NCBI RefSeq assembly: GCF_021650935.1
Contig: NZ_CP091244.1
Location: 2,108,001 to 2,172,000 of the forward strand
Source: Thiothrix winogradskyi
GTDB taxonomy: Bacteria > Pseudomonadota > Gammaproteobacteria > Thiotrichales > Thiotrichaceae
Length of the DNA: 64,000 nt
Reading direction: 5' to 3'
Below, in pieces: positions 51,673 through 59,485 of the stretch. Numbering within the stretch: the stretch's first letter is position 1; every line of letters begins with the position of its first letter. The notes beneath the pieces were generated by a model. It was not told the DNA's origin and searched no databases. It worked only from the letters and a program-made list of their open reading frames with translations. Both the position numbers and the translations under genes were made by a program.

Positions 51673-51772
51673 AAAGAAACCTCTCCCCAACCCTCCCCTT
51701 ATCAGGGAAGCAAGAAAGACACAGCACCCTCTTGTTCCTCCCCTGACAAGAGGAGGTTAGGAGGGGTTTCTT
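51673..51772. repeat. Palindromic element (family A), copy 2
   Basis: The left arm 51673-51708 (AAAGAAACCTCTCCCCAACC then CTCCCCTTATCAGGGA) pairs with the right arm 51736-51772. It has the same ends and central ATCAGGG...CCCTGA core as the copy at the end of hupT. It occupies most of the gap 51617-51833; I see nothing else there. Confidence 0.85.
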
Positions 51773-51833
51773 CAGCTATCGCAAATTTTGCGACAACTCA
51801 ACCACTAACACATTTACTGGCGAAGGAGTCGTT

Positions 51834-52232
51834 ATGAACAATAACCCCGACTTTCACACCCTGATCAACGCCATCCAAAACATCAACACCGAGCTGACCA
51901 AACAAGCCAGCCATGCGGTCAATCTTTCCCCGACTTTGCGCAATTGGTGCATCGGTACCAAGCAGTTACCAACCCCGTTACTGATGAGCCGTGCAAGAGT
52001 GCCTACAGTGTCGGCACAATCTTCTCTCCCGCCTGATATGCTTGCGGATTCCAGAGGCGGAGCGGTTAGTGGAGGAGGCAGTAACATGATCTTCCAGCAG
52101 TTGTATGAACCGTTGTGCGGAAAAGGGCAGACACATAGGTCTGCCCCTACAGATGATCGTGCCGTTGTAGGGGCGAACCTGCGTGTTTGCCCTCTTAATG
52201 ACCCTGATTCCGAAAAGGTGGTGCTTGCATGA
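51834..52232 (+). pseudogene. Chimeric reading frame beginning with a DUF1016 N-terminus
   Basis: The 132-codon frame has a good SD (AAGGAG). It opens with FHTLINAIQNINTELTKQAS and NLSPTLRNWCIG, the N-terminal signature of the second DUF1016/YhcG subfamily. After about 40 residues the similarity stops. The remainder (KQLPTPLLMSRARVPTV...) does not look like the rest of that family, and the last third is read through a pair of repeats. The stop overlaps the metallophosphatase start (ATGA). It is most likely a deleted yhcG-type gene. Confidence 0.6.
52125..52192. repeat. Inverted pair of a second REP type (BIME-like)
   Basis: GGGCAGACACATAGGTCTGC then CCCTAC (52125-52150) is followed by AGATGATCGTGCCGTT and then GTAGGGGCGAACCTGCGTGT plus TTGCCC (52167-52192). 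The second unit is the inverted counterpart of the first. Both have CTAC/GTAG at the inner ends, and the spacer shares GATGATCGT with the large array. Confidence 0.75.
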
Positions 52233-52861
52233 ACCTAACCTTCATCTCCGACACCCATTCCCTGCACGACCGCTTACCCGCTATCGACGCAGGCGACGTG
52301 CTGATCCATTGCGGCGATTTCACCGGACGCGGCACACTGGACGACACGCTGAATTTCGCCGAATTCATCGCAGCGCAGCCTTTCACCCATAAGATCGTGA
52401 TTGCCGGAAACCACGACTGGTGCTTTGAAGACAAACGCCGCAAAATCGCCGAACACATCCTCAAAGAATACGGTCTCATCTACCTCAACGACTCCGGCAT
52501 CGAAATTGATAGCGTGAAATTCTGGGGTTCGCCTGTGCAACCCGAATTCTGTGACTGGGCATTCAACCGCGAACGCGGCGCAGACATTCGCCAACACTGG
52601 GACAAAATCCCCACCGACACCGATGTACTGATTACCCACGGCCCCGCGTCCGGCATCCTCGACCAGTGTTACAACGGTTTCAACGCCGGGTGCGAAGACC
52701 TATTGCACGCTATCAAACGCATCAAACCGCGCATCCACGCCAGCGGGCACATCCACGAAGGCTACGGCAAAAAGAAAGTCGGCAAGACCGTGTTCATCAA
52801 CGCCTGTGTTCTGGATGAACGCTATCAGGTGCGGAATCCACCGATTGTGGTGAAGTTATGA
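52229..52861 (+). CDS. Metallophosphatase (calcineurin-like, MPPED-type)
   Basis: The protein has 210 residues with all metal-binding motifs: SDTHSLHD, HCGDFTG, AGNHDW, THGPASG and SGHIHEG. The enzyme should be a two-metal phosphodiesterase; the physiological substrate is unknown. It overlaps the chimeric DUF1016 frame and the following small gene by four bases each, suggesting cotranslation. Confidence 0.9.
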   Translation: MNLTFISDTHSLHDRLPAIDAGDVLIHCGDFTGRGTLDDTLNFAEFIAAQPFTHKIVIAGNHDWCFEDKRRKIAEHILKEYGLIYLNDSGIEIDSVKFWGSPVQPEFCDWAFNRERGADIRQHWDKIPTDTDVLITHGPASGILDQCYNGFNAGCEDLLHAIKRIKPRIHASGHIHEGYGKKKVGKTVFINACVLDERYQVRNPPIVVKL

Positions 52862-53172
52862 GCCGTTTTACCGAACAACGCTTAGAGCAAGCCATCATCA
52901 CCCTGCTGGGCGAACAAGGCTACCCGCACGTTCCCGGTGAATCCATTGCCCGTAGCCCGCAAGAAGTCCTGCTCAAAGACGACCTTCGCGCCTACCTTGC
53001 CAGCCAATACCCTACATTCTGGGATAACCGTGACGACATCAAAGCGGAACTCAAAGTGGATTTGATTATCCTGCTGGCGCAGCACGGCTATCCGCCGGTT
53101 GACTGCGATGAGGTGTACAAGGAAATCTTTGAGCAGGCGACGAATTTCAAGAAATACCGGGGGCAGGCGTAG
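52858..53172 (+). pseudogene. Probable remnant of a type I restriction subunit R (hsdR), ends fused
   Basis: The 104-codon frame starts FTEQRLEQAIITLLGEQGYP and HVPGESI...EVLLKDDLRAYL, resembling the HsdR N-terminus. It then continues DDIKAELKVDLIILLAQHGY, PPVDCDEVYKEIFEQATNF and KKY, resembling an HsdR C-terminus. The whole nuclease and translocase core of about 900 residues is absent. It is still open and has start-stop overlaps with both neighbours, so a short protein may be made. The assignment rests on remembered family ends and is less certain than hsdM. Confidence 0.6.
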
Positions 53173-55607
53173 TGGTGGCGCAACGCATTCGTATCACTGG
53201 TTTGGTGCAAGGCGTCGGTTTCCGCCCCAACGTTTGGCGCTTGGCGCAGGCGTGCGGCATTGCAGGCACGGTGCGCAATGACAGCAGCGGCGTGCTAATC
53301 GAAGCGTGGGGCAGTGATGCTGCACTGGCTGATTTTCAACAGCAATTACGCACGGATATTCCCCCGCTGGCACGCTTGGATAGCCTGCAAGTGATGTTGT
53401 TGGATGCGCCTTGTCCGCATGACGATTTCCGCATTATCGCCAGCGAATCCGGCGAGATTCATACCGGGGTGGTGGCGGATGCAGCCATGTGTCCGGCTTG
53501 TCGCGTCGATATTTTCGAGGCGAGCAATCGTCGTTACCGTTATCCCTTCACCAATTGCACGCATTGTGGGCCGCGTCTGAGCATTGTGCGCACCATTCCC
53601 TACGACCGTGCGAATACTAGCATGGCGGAGTTTGCGCAATGTCCCGACTGCTTGCGCGAATACACTGATCCTGCCGATCGGCGTTTTCATGCGCAACCGA
53701 ATGCTTGTCCGACGTGTGGCCCCAGCGTTTGGTTGGAAGACATGGCGGGGCAGGGGATTGAACCAACTGCTGCGGAGCGTGATTGCATCGACACTGCCAG
53801 CCGCTTGCTACGTGAAGGTTGTATTATCGCGCTGATGGGTTTGGGGGGCGTGCATCTCGTTTGCGATGCGATCAATGAAACTGCTGTAGCAACCTTGCGT
53901 CAGCGTAAACACCGTTATCAGAAACCGTTGGCGTTGATGGCACGGGATATAGAGGTTATTCGCCAATATTGCTACGTAAGCGATGCAGAAGCAGCATTAT
54001 TGCAAGGTAGGCACGCGCCGATTGTGTTGTTGGAACGCAAGATCCCCCCCATCCCCAGCCCTTCCCCCGCAAGGGGTGAAGGGAGTAAGAGGCAAGAATC
54101 TGGCGGTCTTTCTTGTTCCCTCACCCCTTGCGGGGGAGGGTTAGGGTGGGGGGTATCTTCTGCACTCAATACCCTCGGCTTCATGCTCCCCTACACCCCC
54201 CTCCATGCCCTGCTACTCGAATCGTGGGACACGCCGCTGATCATGACCAGCGCCAATCTCAGCGAAGAACCGCAATGCATCACAGTTGACGAAACCCGTC
54301 AGCGAATGCAGGGCATCGCCGATTACCTGCTATTACACAATCGCCCCATCGTAAACCGCGTCGATGATTCCGTTGCACGGATTCTTGCAGGCAAACCGCG
54401 CCTATTGCGCCGTGCGCGTGGCTATGCCCCCGAACCCCTCACTTTGCCAGCAGGCTTTGCGAATGCACCGCCACTCCTCGCTATGGGGGGCGAACTCAAA
54501 AACACGTTTGCACTGCTACGCGATGGGCAAGCCATTCTTTCACAACACTTAGGCGACCTCGAAGATGCTCGTACTGGGCGTGAATATACCCACACCTTGC
54601 GGCTCTACCGCGACCTATTCCAGCATCAACCGCAAGCCATTGTTGTCGATAAACACCCCGGCTACCGCTCCACTCAACTGGGGCAACAATGGGCGCGGGA
54701 ACAAGGCTTGCCACTGATTGACGTGCAACATCACCACGCCCATGTTGCGGCTTGCATGGCAGAAAATGGCTGGTCGGTGGAGGGTGGCAAAGTGCTAGGC
54801 ATCGTGTTGGATGGCTTGGGCTACGGCGATGATGGCACACTCTGGGGCGGTGAATTTTTGCTGGCAGATTACAGCAATTATGAGCGGATAGGGCATTTCA
54901 AACCCGTTGCCATGCCCGGCGGTACGCAAGCCATTTTGCAACCTTGGCGCAATACCTGGGCGCATTTGCACGCACTCGGTTGGTCAGAAGTCAGCACCTG
55001 TTTTGCCAATCTGGAGCTGATTCAATACCTGCAACAACAACCGTTGGCAACGCTGGAAACCATGTTGACGCGGGGGCTGAATTCCCCGTTGAGCAGTTCT
55101 TGTGGGCGGTTGTTTGATGCGGTGGCAGCAGCATTGAATTGCAGCCGCGACGGCATTAGCTACGAAGGGCAAGCGGCGCTTGAACTCGAAGCGCTTACGC
55201 CCGTGTGTTTGCTGAATATCGTACCTGCTTATCCCTTTGGTCTGGAAAAGAATGCGGCGGGTTGTTGGGAAATCGACCCCGCGCCGCTGTGGTATGAATT
55301 GCTCAAAGACCTGCAAACTGGCTATTGCCGCGAGGCGATTGCGGCACAATTCCATCAAGGTTTGATTCACGTTATTAGCGAGTTGGCACAACGTTTGTGG
55401 GTGGAATACCCGGAGATTCAAGCTGTCGCGTTGTCGGGTGGCGTGTTCCAAAATGCCATTCTGTTTAACGGCATCAGCCAGCGCCTGCAAGGGCTTGGGC
55501 AACAGGTACTTACCCACCAATACGTACCCACTAATGACGGTGGCATTGCCTTGGGTCAGGCTGTGATTGGCGCAATGCGTCAGAAGCAGGCATACTATGC
55601 GCCCTGA
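53172..55607 (+). CDS. hypF: Carbamoyltransferase HypF (with in-frame palindromic insertion)
   Basis: HypF makes the carbamoyl group that HypE turns into cyanide. The protein has 811 residues, about 40 more than expected. Domains in order are acylphosphatase (ITGLVQGVGFRPNVWR), two zinc fingers (CPACRVDIF...CTHC, CPDC...CPTC), a YrdC-like domain, and the carbamoyltransferase domain (HHHAHVAACMAE, SGGVFQN). Residues about 290-330 (IPPIPSPSPARGEG ... GLGWGVSS) are encoded by a palindromic element within the YrdC-like domain, just before NTLGFMLPYTPLH. The start is GTG overlapping the previous stop (TAGTG). Confidence 0.94.
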   Translation: MVAQRIRITGLVQGVGFRPNVWRLAQACGIAGTVRNDSSGVLIEAWGSDAALADFQQQLRTDIPPLARLDSLQVMLLDAPCPHDDFRIIASESGEIHTGVVADAAMCPACRVDIFEASNRRYRYPFTNCTHCGPRLSIVRTIPYDRANTSMAEFAQCPDCLREYTDPADRRFHAQPNACPTCGPSVWLEDMAGQGIEPTAAERDCIDTASRLLREGCIIALMGLGGVHLVCDAINETAVATLRQRKHRYQKPLALMARDIEVIRQYCYVSDAEAALLQGRHAPIVLLERKIPPIPSPSPARGEGSKRQESGGLSCSLTPCGGGLGWGVSSALNTLGFMLPYTPLHALLLESWDTPLIMTSANLSEEPQCITVDETRQRMQGIADYLLLHNRPIVNRVDDSVARILAGKPRLLRRARGYAPEPLTLPAGFANAPPLLAMGGELKNTFALLRDGQAILSQHLGDLEDARTGREYTHTLRLYRDLFQHQPQAIVVDKHPGYRSTQLGQQWAREQGLPLIDVQHHHAHVAACMAENGWSVEGGKVLGIVLDGLGYGDDGTLWGGEFLLADYSNYERIGHFKPVAMPGGTQAILQPWRNTWAHLHALGWSEVSTCFANLELIQYLQQQPLATLETMLTRGLNSPLSSSCGRLFDAVAAALNCSRDGISYEGQAALELEALTPVCLLNIVPAYPFGLEKNAAGCWEIDPAPLWYELLKDLQTGYCREAIAAQFHQGLIHVISELAQRLWVEYPEIQAVALSGGVFQNAILFNGISQRLQGLGQQVLTHQYVPTNDGGIALGQAVIGAMRQKQAYYAP
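54039..54160. repeat. Palindromic element (family B) inserted in frame in hypF
   Basis: The left arm (AAGATCCCCCCCATCCCCAG then CCCTTCCCCCGCAAGGGGTG) pairs imperfectly with the right arm 54117-54158 (CCCTCACCCCTTGCGGGGGA then GGGTTAGGGTGGGGGGTATC). The centre also contains CAAGAA...TTCTTG. The length of about 122 bases adds about 41 residues without a stop or frameshift. Confidence 0.9.
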
Positions 55608-55631
55608 ACCCCCTGCTGCCTGAGGAATTGC

Positions 55632-56414
55632 ATGTTTGCGCGAATCCGTGAAGACATTTACTGCATTTTTGACCGTGACCCGGCTGCTCGCAATGTATTT
55701 GAAATCGTCACCACTTACCCCGGTTTGCACGCTATTTTCATTCACCATATCAGCCATTGGTTGTGGCGACGTGGCTTCAAATGGTTAGCGCGGGTATTGT
55801 CGAATGTGGCGCGTTTATTTACCGGCATTGAAATTCACCCCGGCGCAACCATCGGGCGGCGCTTCTTCATCGACCACGGCATGGGCGTGGTCATCGGCGA
55901 AACCGCTGAAATCGGCGACGATTGCACCCTTTACCACGGTGTGACCTTGGGCGGAACCAGTTGGCAGAAAGGCAAACGCCACCCGACTTTGGGTAATGAT
56001 GTAGTCATTGGTGCGGGCGCAAAAATTCTCGGCCCGATTACGCTAGCTAACGGTGCGCGGGTTGGTTCCAATGCAGTCGTCGTGAAAGACGTACCGGAAG
56101 GCGCAACCGTGACGGGCATTCCTGGGCGTATCGTTACCCCACGTAAACAGCAAGAAAAACGCCGCGAGGAAATCGCCCAGAAAATGGGTTTCGATGCTTA
56201 CGGTGCAACCCAAGACATGCCCGACCCAGTGGCGAATGCCGTCAACCGCGTACTCGATCACATTCACCTTATGGATGAGCGCATGGACAAGCTGTGCGAA
56301 GAAGTACACCGCCTCGGCGGGCAATTGGAAATGGTGCCGTTGCCAGAATTAAAAACAGAAGGCTTTGGTGGTATGGAGGGTGGTCGTGAAAACTCTGCCA
56401 AAAGGGATACATAA
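55632..56414 (+). CDS. cysE: Serine O-acetyltransferase
   Basis: CysE acetylates serine for cysteine synthesis. The protein has 260 residues. An N-terminal helical region is followed by the left-handed beta-helix of hexapeptide repeats (IEIHPGATIGRRFFIDHGMG, VIGETAEIGDDCTLYHGVTLGG). The substrate residues D-H in FIDHG and the GGT loop are intact. The tail is longer than in enteric CysE. It directly precedes iscR, as in other gammaproteobacteria, linking cysteine supply to Fe-S assembly. Confidence 0.95.
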   Translation: MFARIREDIYCIFDRDPAARNVFEIVTTYPGLHAIFIHHISHWLWRRGFKWLARVLSNVARLFTGIEIHPGATIGRRFFIDHGMGVVIGETAEIGDDCTLYHGVTLGGTSWQKGKRHPTLGNDVVIGAGAKILGPITLANGARVGSNAVVVKDVPEGATVTGIPGRIVTPRKQQEKRREEIAQKMGFDAYGATQDMPDPVANAVNRVLDHIHLMDERMDKLCEEVHRLGGQLEMVPLPELKTEGFGGMEGGRENSAKRDT

Positions 56415-56421
56415 AACCTTA

Positions 56422-56455
56422 ATACTTGACTAGTTTTGTCGGGTATTGGTAGGAT
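56422..56455 (+). promoter_or_regulatory. isc promoter with type 1 IscR box
   Basis: The 25 bases at 56422-56446 (ATACTTGACTAGTTTTGTCG then GGTAT) match the type 1 IscR consensus at all but two positions. The box overlaps the -35 element TTGACT (56426-56431). The -10 element TAGGAT (56450-56455) follows after 18 bases. [2Fe-2S]-IscR should therefore repress its own operon here. Confidence 0.88.
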
Positions 56456-56483
56456 GCACTTAGCTTGAATGGAGAGCATCAAT

Positions 56484-56951
56484 ATGAAACTGACTACCAA
56501 GGGTCGCTATGCAGTGACAGCTATGTTGGATTTGGCCTTGCACAATGGCGGAGAGCCAGTATCGCTGGCGGAAATTTCTGAACGGCAGGATATATCACTT
56601 TCCTATTTGGAACAACTGTTTGCCAAATTGCGGAAAGCCGGTCTGGTGGTTAGTATGCGTGGCCCCGGTGGTGGCTACCAACTGAATGGCTCTGCCGCTG
56701 ACATCGTGATTGCGGATATTATCAGCGCTGTCGATGAAAACGTGGATGCTACCCGCTGTGGTGGTTTAGGCGATTGCCAAGACAATAAACGGTGCCTTAC
56801 CCACGATTTGTGGATGGACTTGAGTAACCAGATTCGCGTTTTCCTGTCAGACATAACCCTCGCTGACATGACCGCCAAAATGGAAGTACAGGAAACCGCC
56901 GCGCGTCAACATAATAAGCGCATTGACTTTATCCATTCACATTCCCATTAA
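56484..56951 (+). CDS. iscR: Fe-S cluster assembly regulator IscR
   Basis: IscR is an Rrf2-family repressor carrying a 2Fe-2S cluster. The protein has 155 residues from ATG 56484 (MKLTTKGRYAV, the family start). The winged helix is followed by the three cluster cysteines in CGGLGDCQDNKRC and the histidine ligand in THDLW. An IscR box lies in its own promoter. It is the first gene of the isc operon. Confidence 0.97.
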   Translation: MKLTTKGRYAVTAMLDLALHNGGEPVSLAEISERQDISLSYLEQLFAKLRKAGLVVSMRGPGGGYQLNGSAADIVIADIISAVDENVDATRCGGLGDCQDNKRCLTHDLWMDLSNQIRVFLSDITLADMTAKMEVQETAARQHNKRIDFIHSHSH

Positions 56952-56972
56952 TGCTAGTGCAGGACAAGCCCC

Positions 56973-58196
56973 ATGAGTGAAATGAAAATGCCCATTTACT
57001 TCGATTACGCCGCAACGACTCCCGTTGACCCGCGTGTTGCCGAAAGAATGATGCAATACCTGACCCCTACCGGCATGTTCGGCAACCCTGCATCCAAAAG
57101 CCATGCATTTGGTTGGGCAGCAGAAGAGGCGGTGGAACAGGCACGCCATGATGTTGCAGCCCTGATCAATGCGGATGCTAAAGAAATCGTCTGGACAAGC
57201 GGTGCAACCGAATCCAACAACCTAGCGATCAAAGGTGCAGCGCATTTCAATGAACGTCGCGGCAAACACATCATTACGTGCAAAACGGAACACAAAGCGG
57301 TGCTGGATACGTGCCGCCAACTGGAGCGCGAAGGTTTTGACGTCACCTACCTTGACCCTGAATCTAATGGTCTGATCGACTTGGATAAGCTTAAAGCAGC
57401 CATGCGTGCAGACACCACCGTGGTTTCCATTATGCAGGTGAATAATGAAACCGGCGTGATTCAGGACATCGCCGCGATTGGTGAAATGTGCCGCGCCAAC
57501 AAAACAGTTTTCCACGTGGATGCCGCGCAAAGTGCCGGTAAAGTGCCGATTGACATGGAAGCTTTGAAAGTGGACATGATGAGCTTTTCGGCTCACAAGA
57601 TTTACGGCCCAAAAGGTATTGGTGCCTTGTATGTACGTCGCAAGCCGCGTGTGCGTATCGAAGCGCAAATGCACGGTGGCGGTCATGAGCGTGGAATGCG
57701 CTCCGGTACCTTACCTACCCACCAAATCGTGGGCATGGGTGAAGCTTTCCGCATTGCCAAGTTGGAGATGGATACCGAGAAAGACCGTATCCTAATGTTG
57801 CGTAATCGCCTGTACAATGGTCTAAAAGACATTGAAGAAGTGTACGTCAACGGTGATTTGGAACGGCGGGTTGCTGGGATTCTGAACATTAGCTTCAACT
57901 ATGTCGAAGGCGAAAGTCTGATGATGTCGTTGAAAGATTTGGCGATGTCTTCCGGTTCGGCTTGTACCAGTGCCAGTCTCGAACCCAGTTATGTGTTACG
58001 TGCCTTGGGGCGTAGCGATGAATTGGCGCACAGTTCTTTGCGCTTGTCGATGGGACGTTTTAGCACCGTCGAAGACGTGGATTACGCCATCGGACGTATT
58101 CGCACAGCGGTCGAAAAACTGCGCGAACTTTCCCCGTTGTGGGAAATGTTCCAAGAAGGCATCGACATTAGTAAGGTCGAATGGGTTTCGCATTAA
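56973..58196 (+). CDS. iscS: Cysteine desulfurase
   Basis: IscS takes sulfur from cysteine with PLP for Fe-S clusters and tRNA thiolation. The protein has 407 residues. Motifs are YFDYAATTPVDPRV, the PLP lysine in SFSAHKIYGPKG and the sulfur-carrying cysteine in SSGSACTSASLEPSYVL. It is a group I enzyme with the long active-site loop. It is followed by iscU after 21 bp. Confidence 0.98.
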   Translation: MSEMKMPIYFDYAATTPVDPRVAERMMQYLTPTGMFGNPASKSHAFGWAAEEAVEQARHDVAALINADAKEIVWTSGATESNNLAIKGAAHFNERRGKHIITCKTEHKAVLDTCRQLEREGFDVTYLDPESNGLIDLDKLKAAMRADTTVVSIMQVNNETGVIQDIAAIGEMCRANKTVFHVDAAQSAGKVPIDMEALKVDMMSFSAHKIYGPKGIGALYVRRKPRVRIEAQMHGGGHERGMRSGTLPTHQIVGMGEAFRIAKLEMDTEKDRILMLRNRLYNGLKDIEEVYVNGDLERRVAGILNISFNYVEGESLMMSLKDLAMSSGSACTSASLEPSYVLRALGRSDELAHSSLRLSMGRFSTVEDVDYAIGRIRTAVEKLRELSPLWEMFQEGIDISKVEWVSH

Positions 58197-58217
58197 GATT
58201 TCTACGAGGAATAGATC

Positions 58218-58613
58218 ATGGCATACGGTGAAAAGGTCATTGACCATTACGAAAATCCCCGCAACGTGGGCAGTTTCAACAAGGCAGATGTGAATATCGG
58301 TACGGGCATGGTCGGTGCTCCGGCTTGCGGCGACGTAATGAAGCTGCAAATCAAGGTAAACGACCAAGGCATTATTGAAGATGCCAAGTTTAAAACCTAC
58401 GGTTGTGGTTCGGCGATTGCGTCTTCCAGCTTGCTGACCGAATGGGTCAAAGGCAAAACATTGGAAGAAGCCAAGCTGATCAAGAACACTGACATCGCGG
58501 CAGAACTGGATTTGCCACCCGTGAAAATCCACTGTTCGGTATTGGCAGAAGATGCGATCCGTACCGCGATTGAAGACTACCAAAAGAAACAGCAAGAACA
58601 AGTAGGTGCATAA
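58218..58613 (+). CDS. iscU: Fe-S cluster scaffold IscU
   Basis: IscU builds the cluster before transfer by HscA/HscB. The protein has 131 residues. The three ligands are visible (GAPACGDV, YGCGSAIAS, KIHCSVLAEDA), and the LPPVK motif recognised by HscA is present. It is standard length, with one base between its stop and the iscA ATG. Confidence 0.98.
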   Translation: MAYGEKVIDHYENPRNVGSFNKADVNIGTGMVGAPACGDVMKLQIKVNDQGIIEDAKFKTYGCGSAIASSSLLTEWVKGKTLEEAKLIKNTDIAAELDLPPVKIHCSVLAEDAIRTAIEDYQKKQQEQVGA

Positions 58614-58614
58614 G

Positions 58615-58935
58615 ATGATTACCTTGACTGAATCCGCTGCTACCCGCGTTAACAAGTTCATTACCAACCGTGGTAAGGGCTTGGGTTTGCGCTTGGGAGT
58701 GAAAACTAACGGTTGCTCTGGCATGGCTTACGTGATGGAGTTCGTGGATGATCTGCAAGCAGAAGACACAGTGTTTGAAAGTCTGGGTGTCAAGGTAATT
58801 GTTGATCCAAAAGCCTTGGTGTACTTGGATGGCACCGAGGTCGATTATGCTCGCGAAGGCTTGAACGAAGGCTTCAAATTCACTAACCCCAACGAGAAAG
58901 CGCGTTGTGGTTGTGGTGAGAGCTTCACCGTCTGA
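58615..58935 (+). CDS. iscA: Fe-S carrier IscA
   Basis: The protein has 106 residues of the A-type carrier family. The start at 58615 (MITLTESA) is the family start. Cysteine ligands are in NGCSGMAY and the C-terminal CGCGESF. It passes clusters to apo-proteins. Its stop shares a base with the hscB start (TGATG). Confidence 0.97.
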   Translation: MITLTESAATRVNKFITNRGKGLGLRLGVKTNGCSGMAYVMEFVDDLQAEDTVFESLGVKVIVDPKALVYLDGTEVDYAREGLNEGFKFTNPNEKARCGCGESFTV

Positions 58936-59477
58936 TGGCAATGTCAGCACTGCAACAGGATTATTTTGCCCTGTTCGGTTTGCCGCAGCAATTCGAGGTG
59001 AATAGGGCGACGCTGAGTCAGCGTTTCCGTGAATTACAATCGCAATACCATCCTGATCGGTTTGCCAGTGGCAGCGATCAGGAGCGGCGCTTGGCAATGC
59101 AGATTACATCGTTGTTAAATGAAGCACATGACACTTTGCGGCAACCGCGTCTGCGTGCACGTTATTTGTTAGTGCTGGCAGGTGTCGCGATTAACGATGA
59201 CCGCGATACTTCTTCCGACCCTGAGTTCCTGATGGAGCAGATGGAGTTGCGCGAGGCGATTGAAGACGCTGAAACAGCGGAAGAGCCGTTTGAAGTGCTG
59301 GATGCGTTAGCCACACAAGTACGCCAAGCCATGCACGATTTGGAAGGCGATTTCACCTCAGCATGGGCGCAGCAACACCTGCCTGCCGCCAAAGATGCTA
59401 TGCTTAAAATGCGCTTTTTCGAGCGCCTGCTGGAAGACATTCGCCAGCGCGAAGAACGTCTTGAAGAAAGCTTCTAG
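58935..59477 (+). CDS. hscB: Co-chaperone HscB
   Basis: The protein has 180 residues. The J domain contains the HPD motif (SQYHPDRF) and is followed by a C-terminal three-helix bundle that binds IscU. HscB stimulates HscA ATPase and delivers IscU to it. It is coupled to iscA and lies 8 bp before hscA. Confidence 0.96.
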   Translation: MAMSALQQDYFALFGLPQQFEVNRATLSQRFRELQSQYHPDRFASGSDQERRLAMQITSLLNEAHDTLRQPRLRARYLLVLAGVAINDDRDTSSDPEFLMEQMELREAIEDAETAEEPFEVLDALATQVRQAMHDLEGDFTSAWAQQHLPAAKDAMLKMRFFERLLEDIRQREERLEESF

Positions 59478-59485
59478 GATTACTC

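Noticed and set aside
51834..52232. An intact DUF1016/YhcG gene
   Set aside because: Only the first 40 or so residues match; the nuclease domain is missing.
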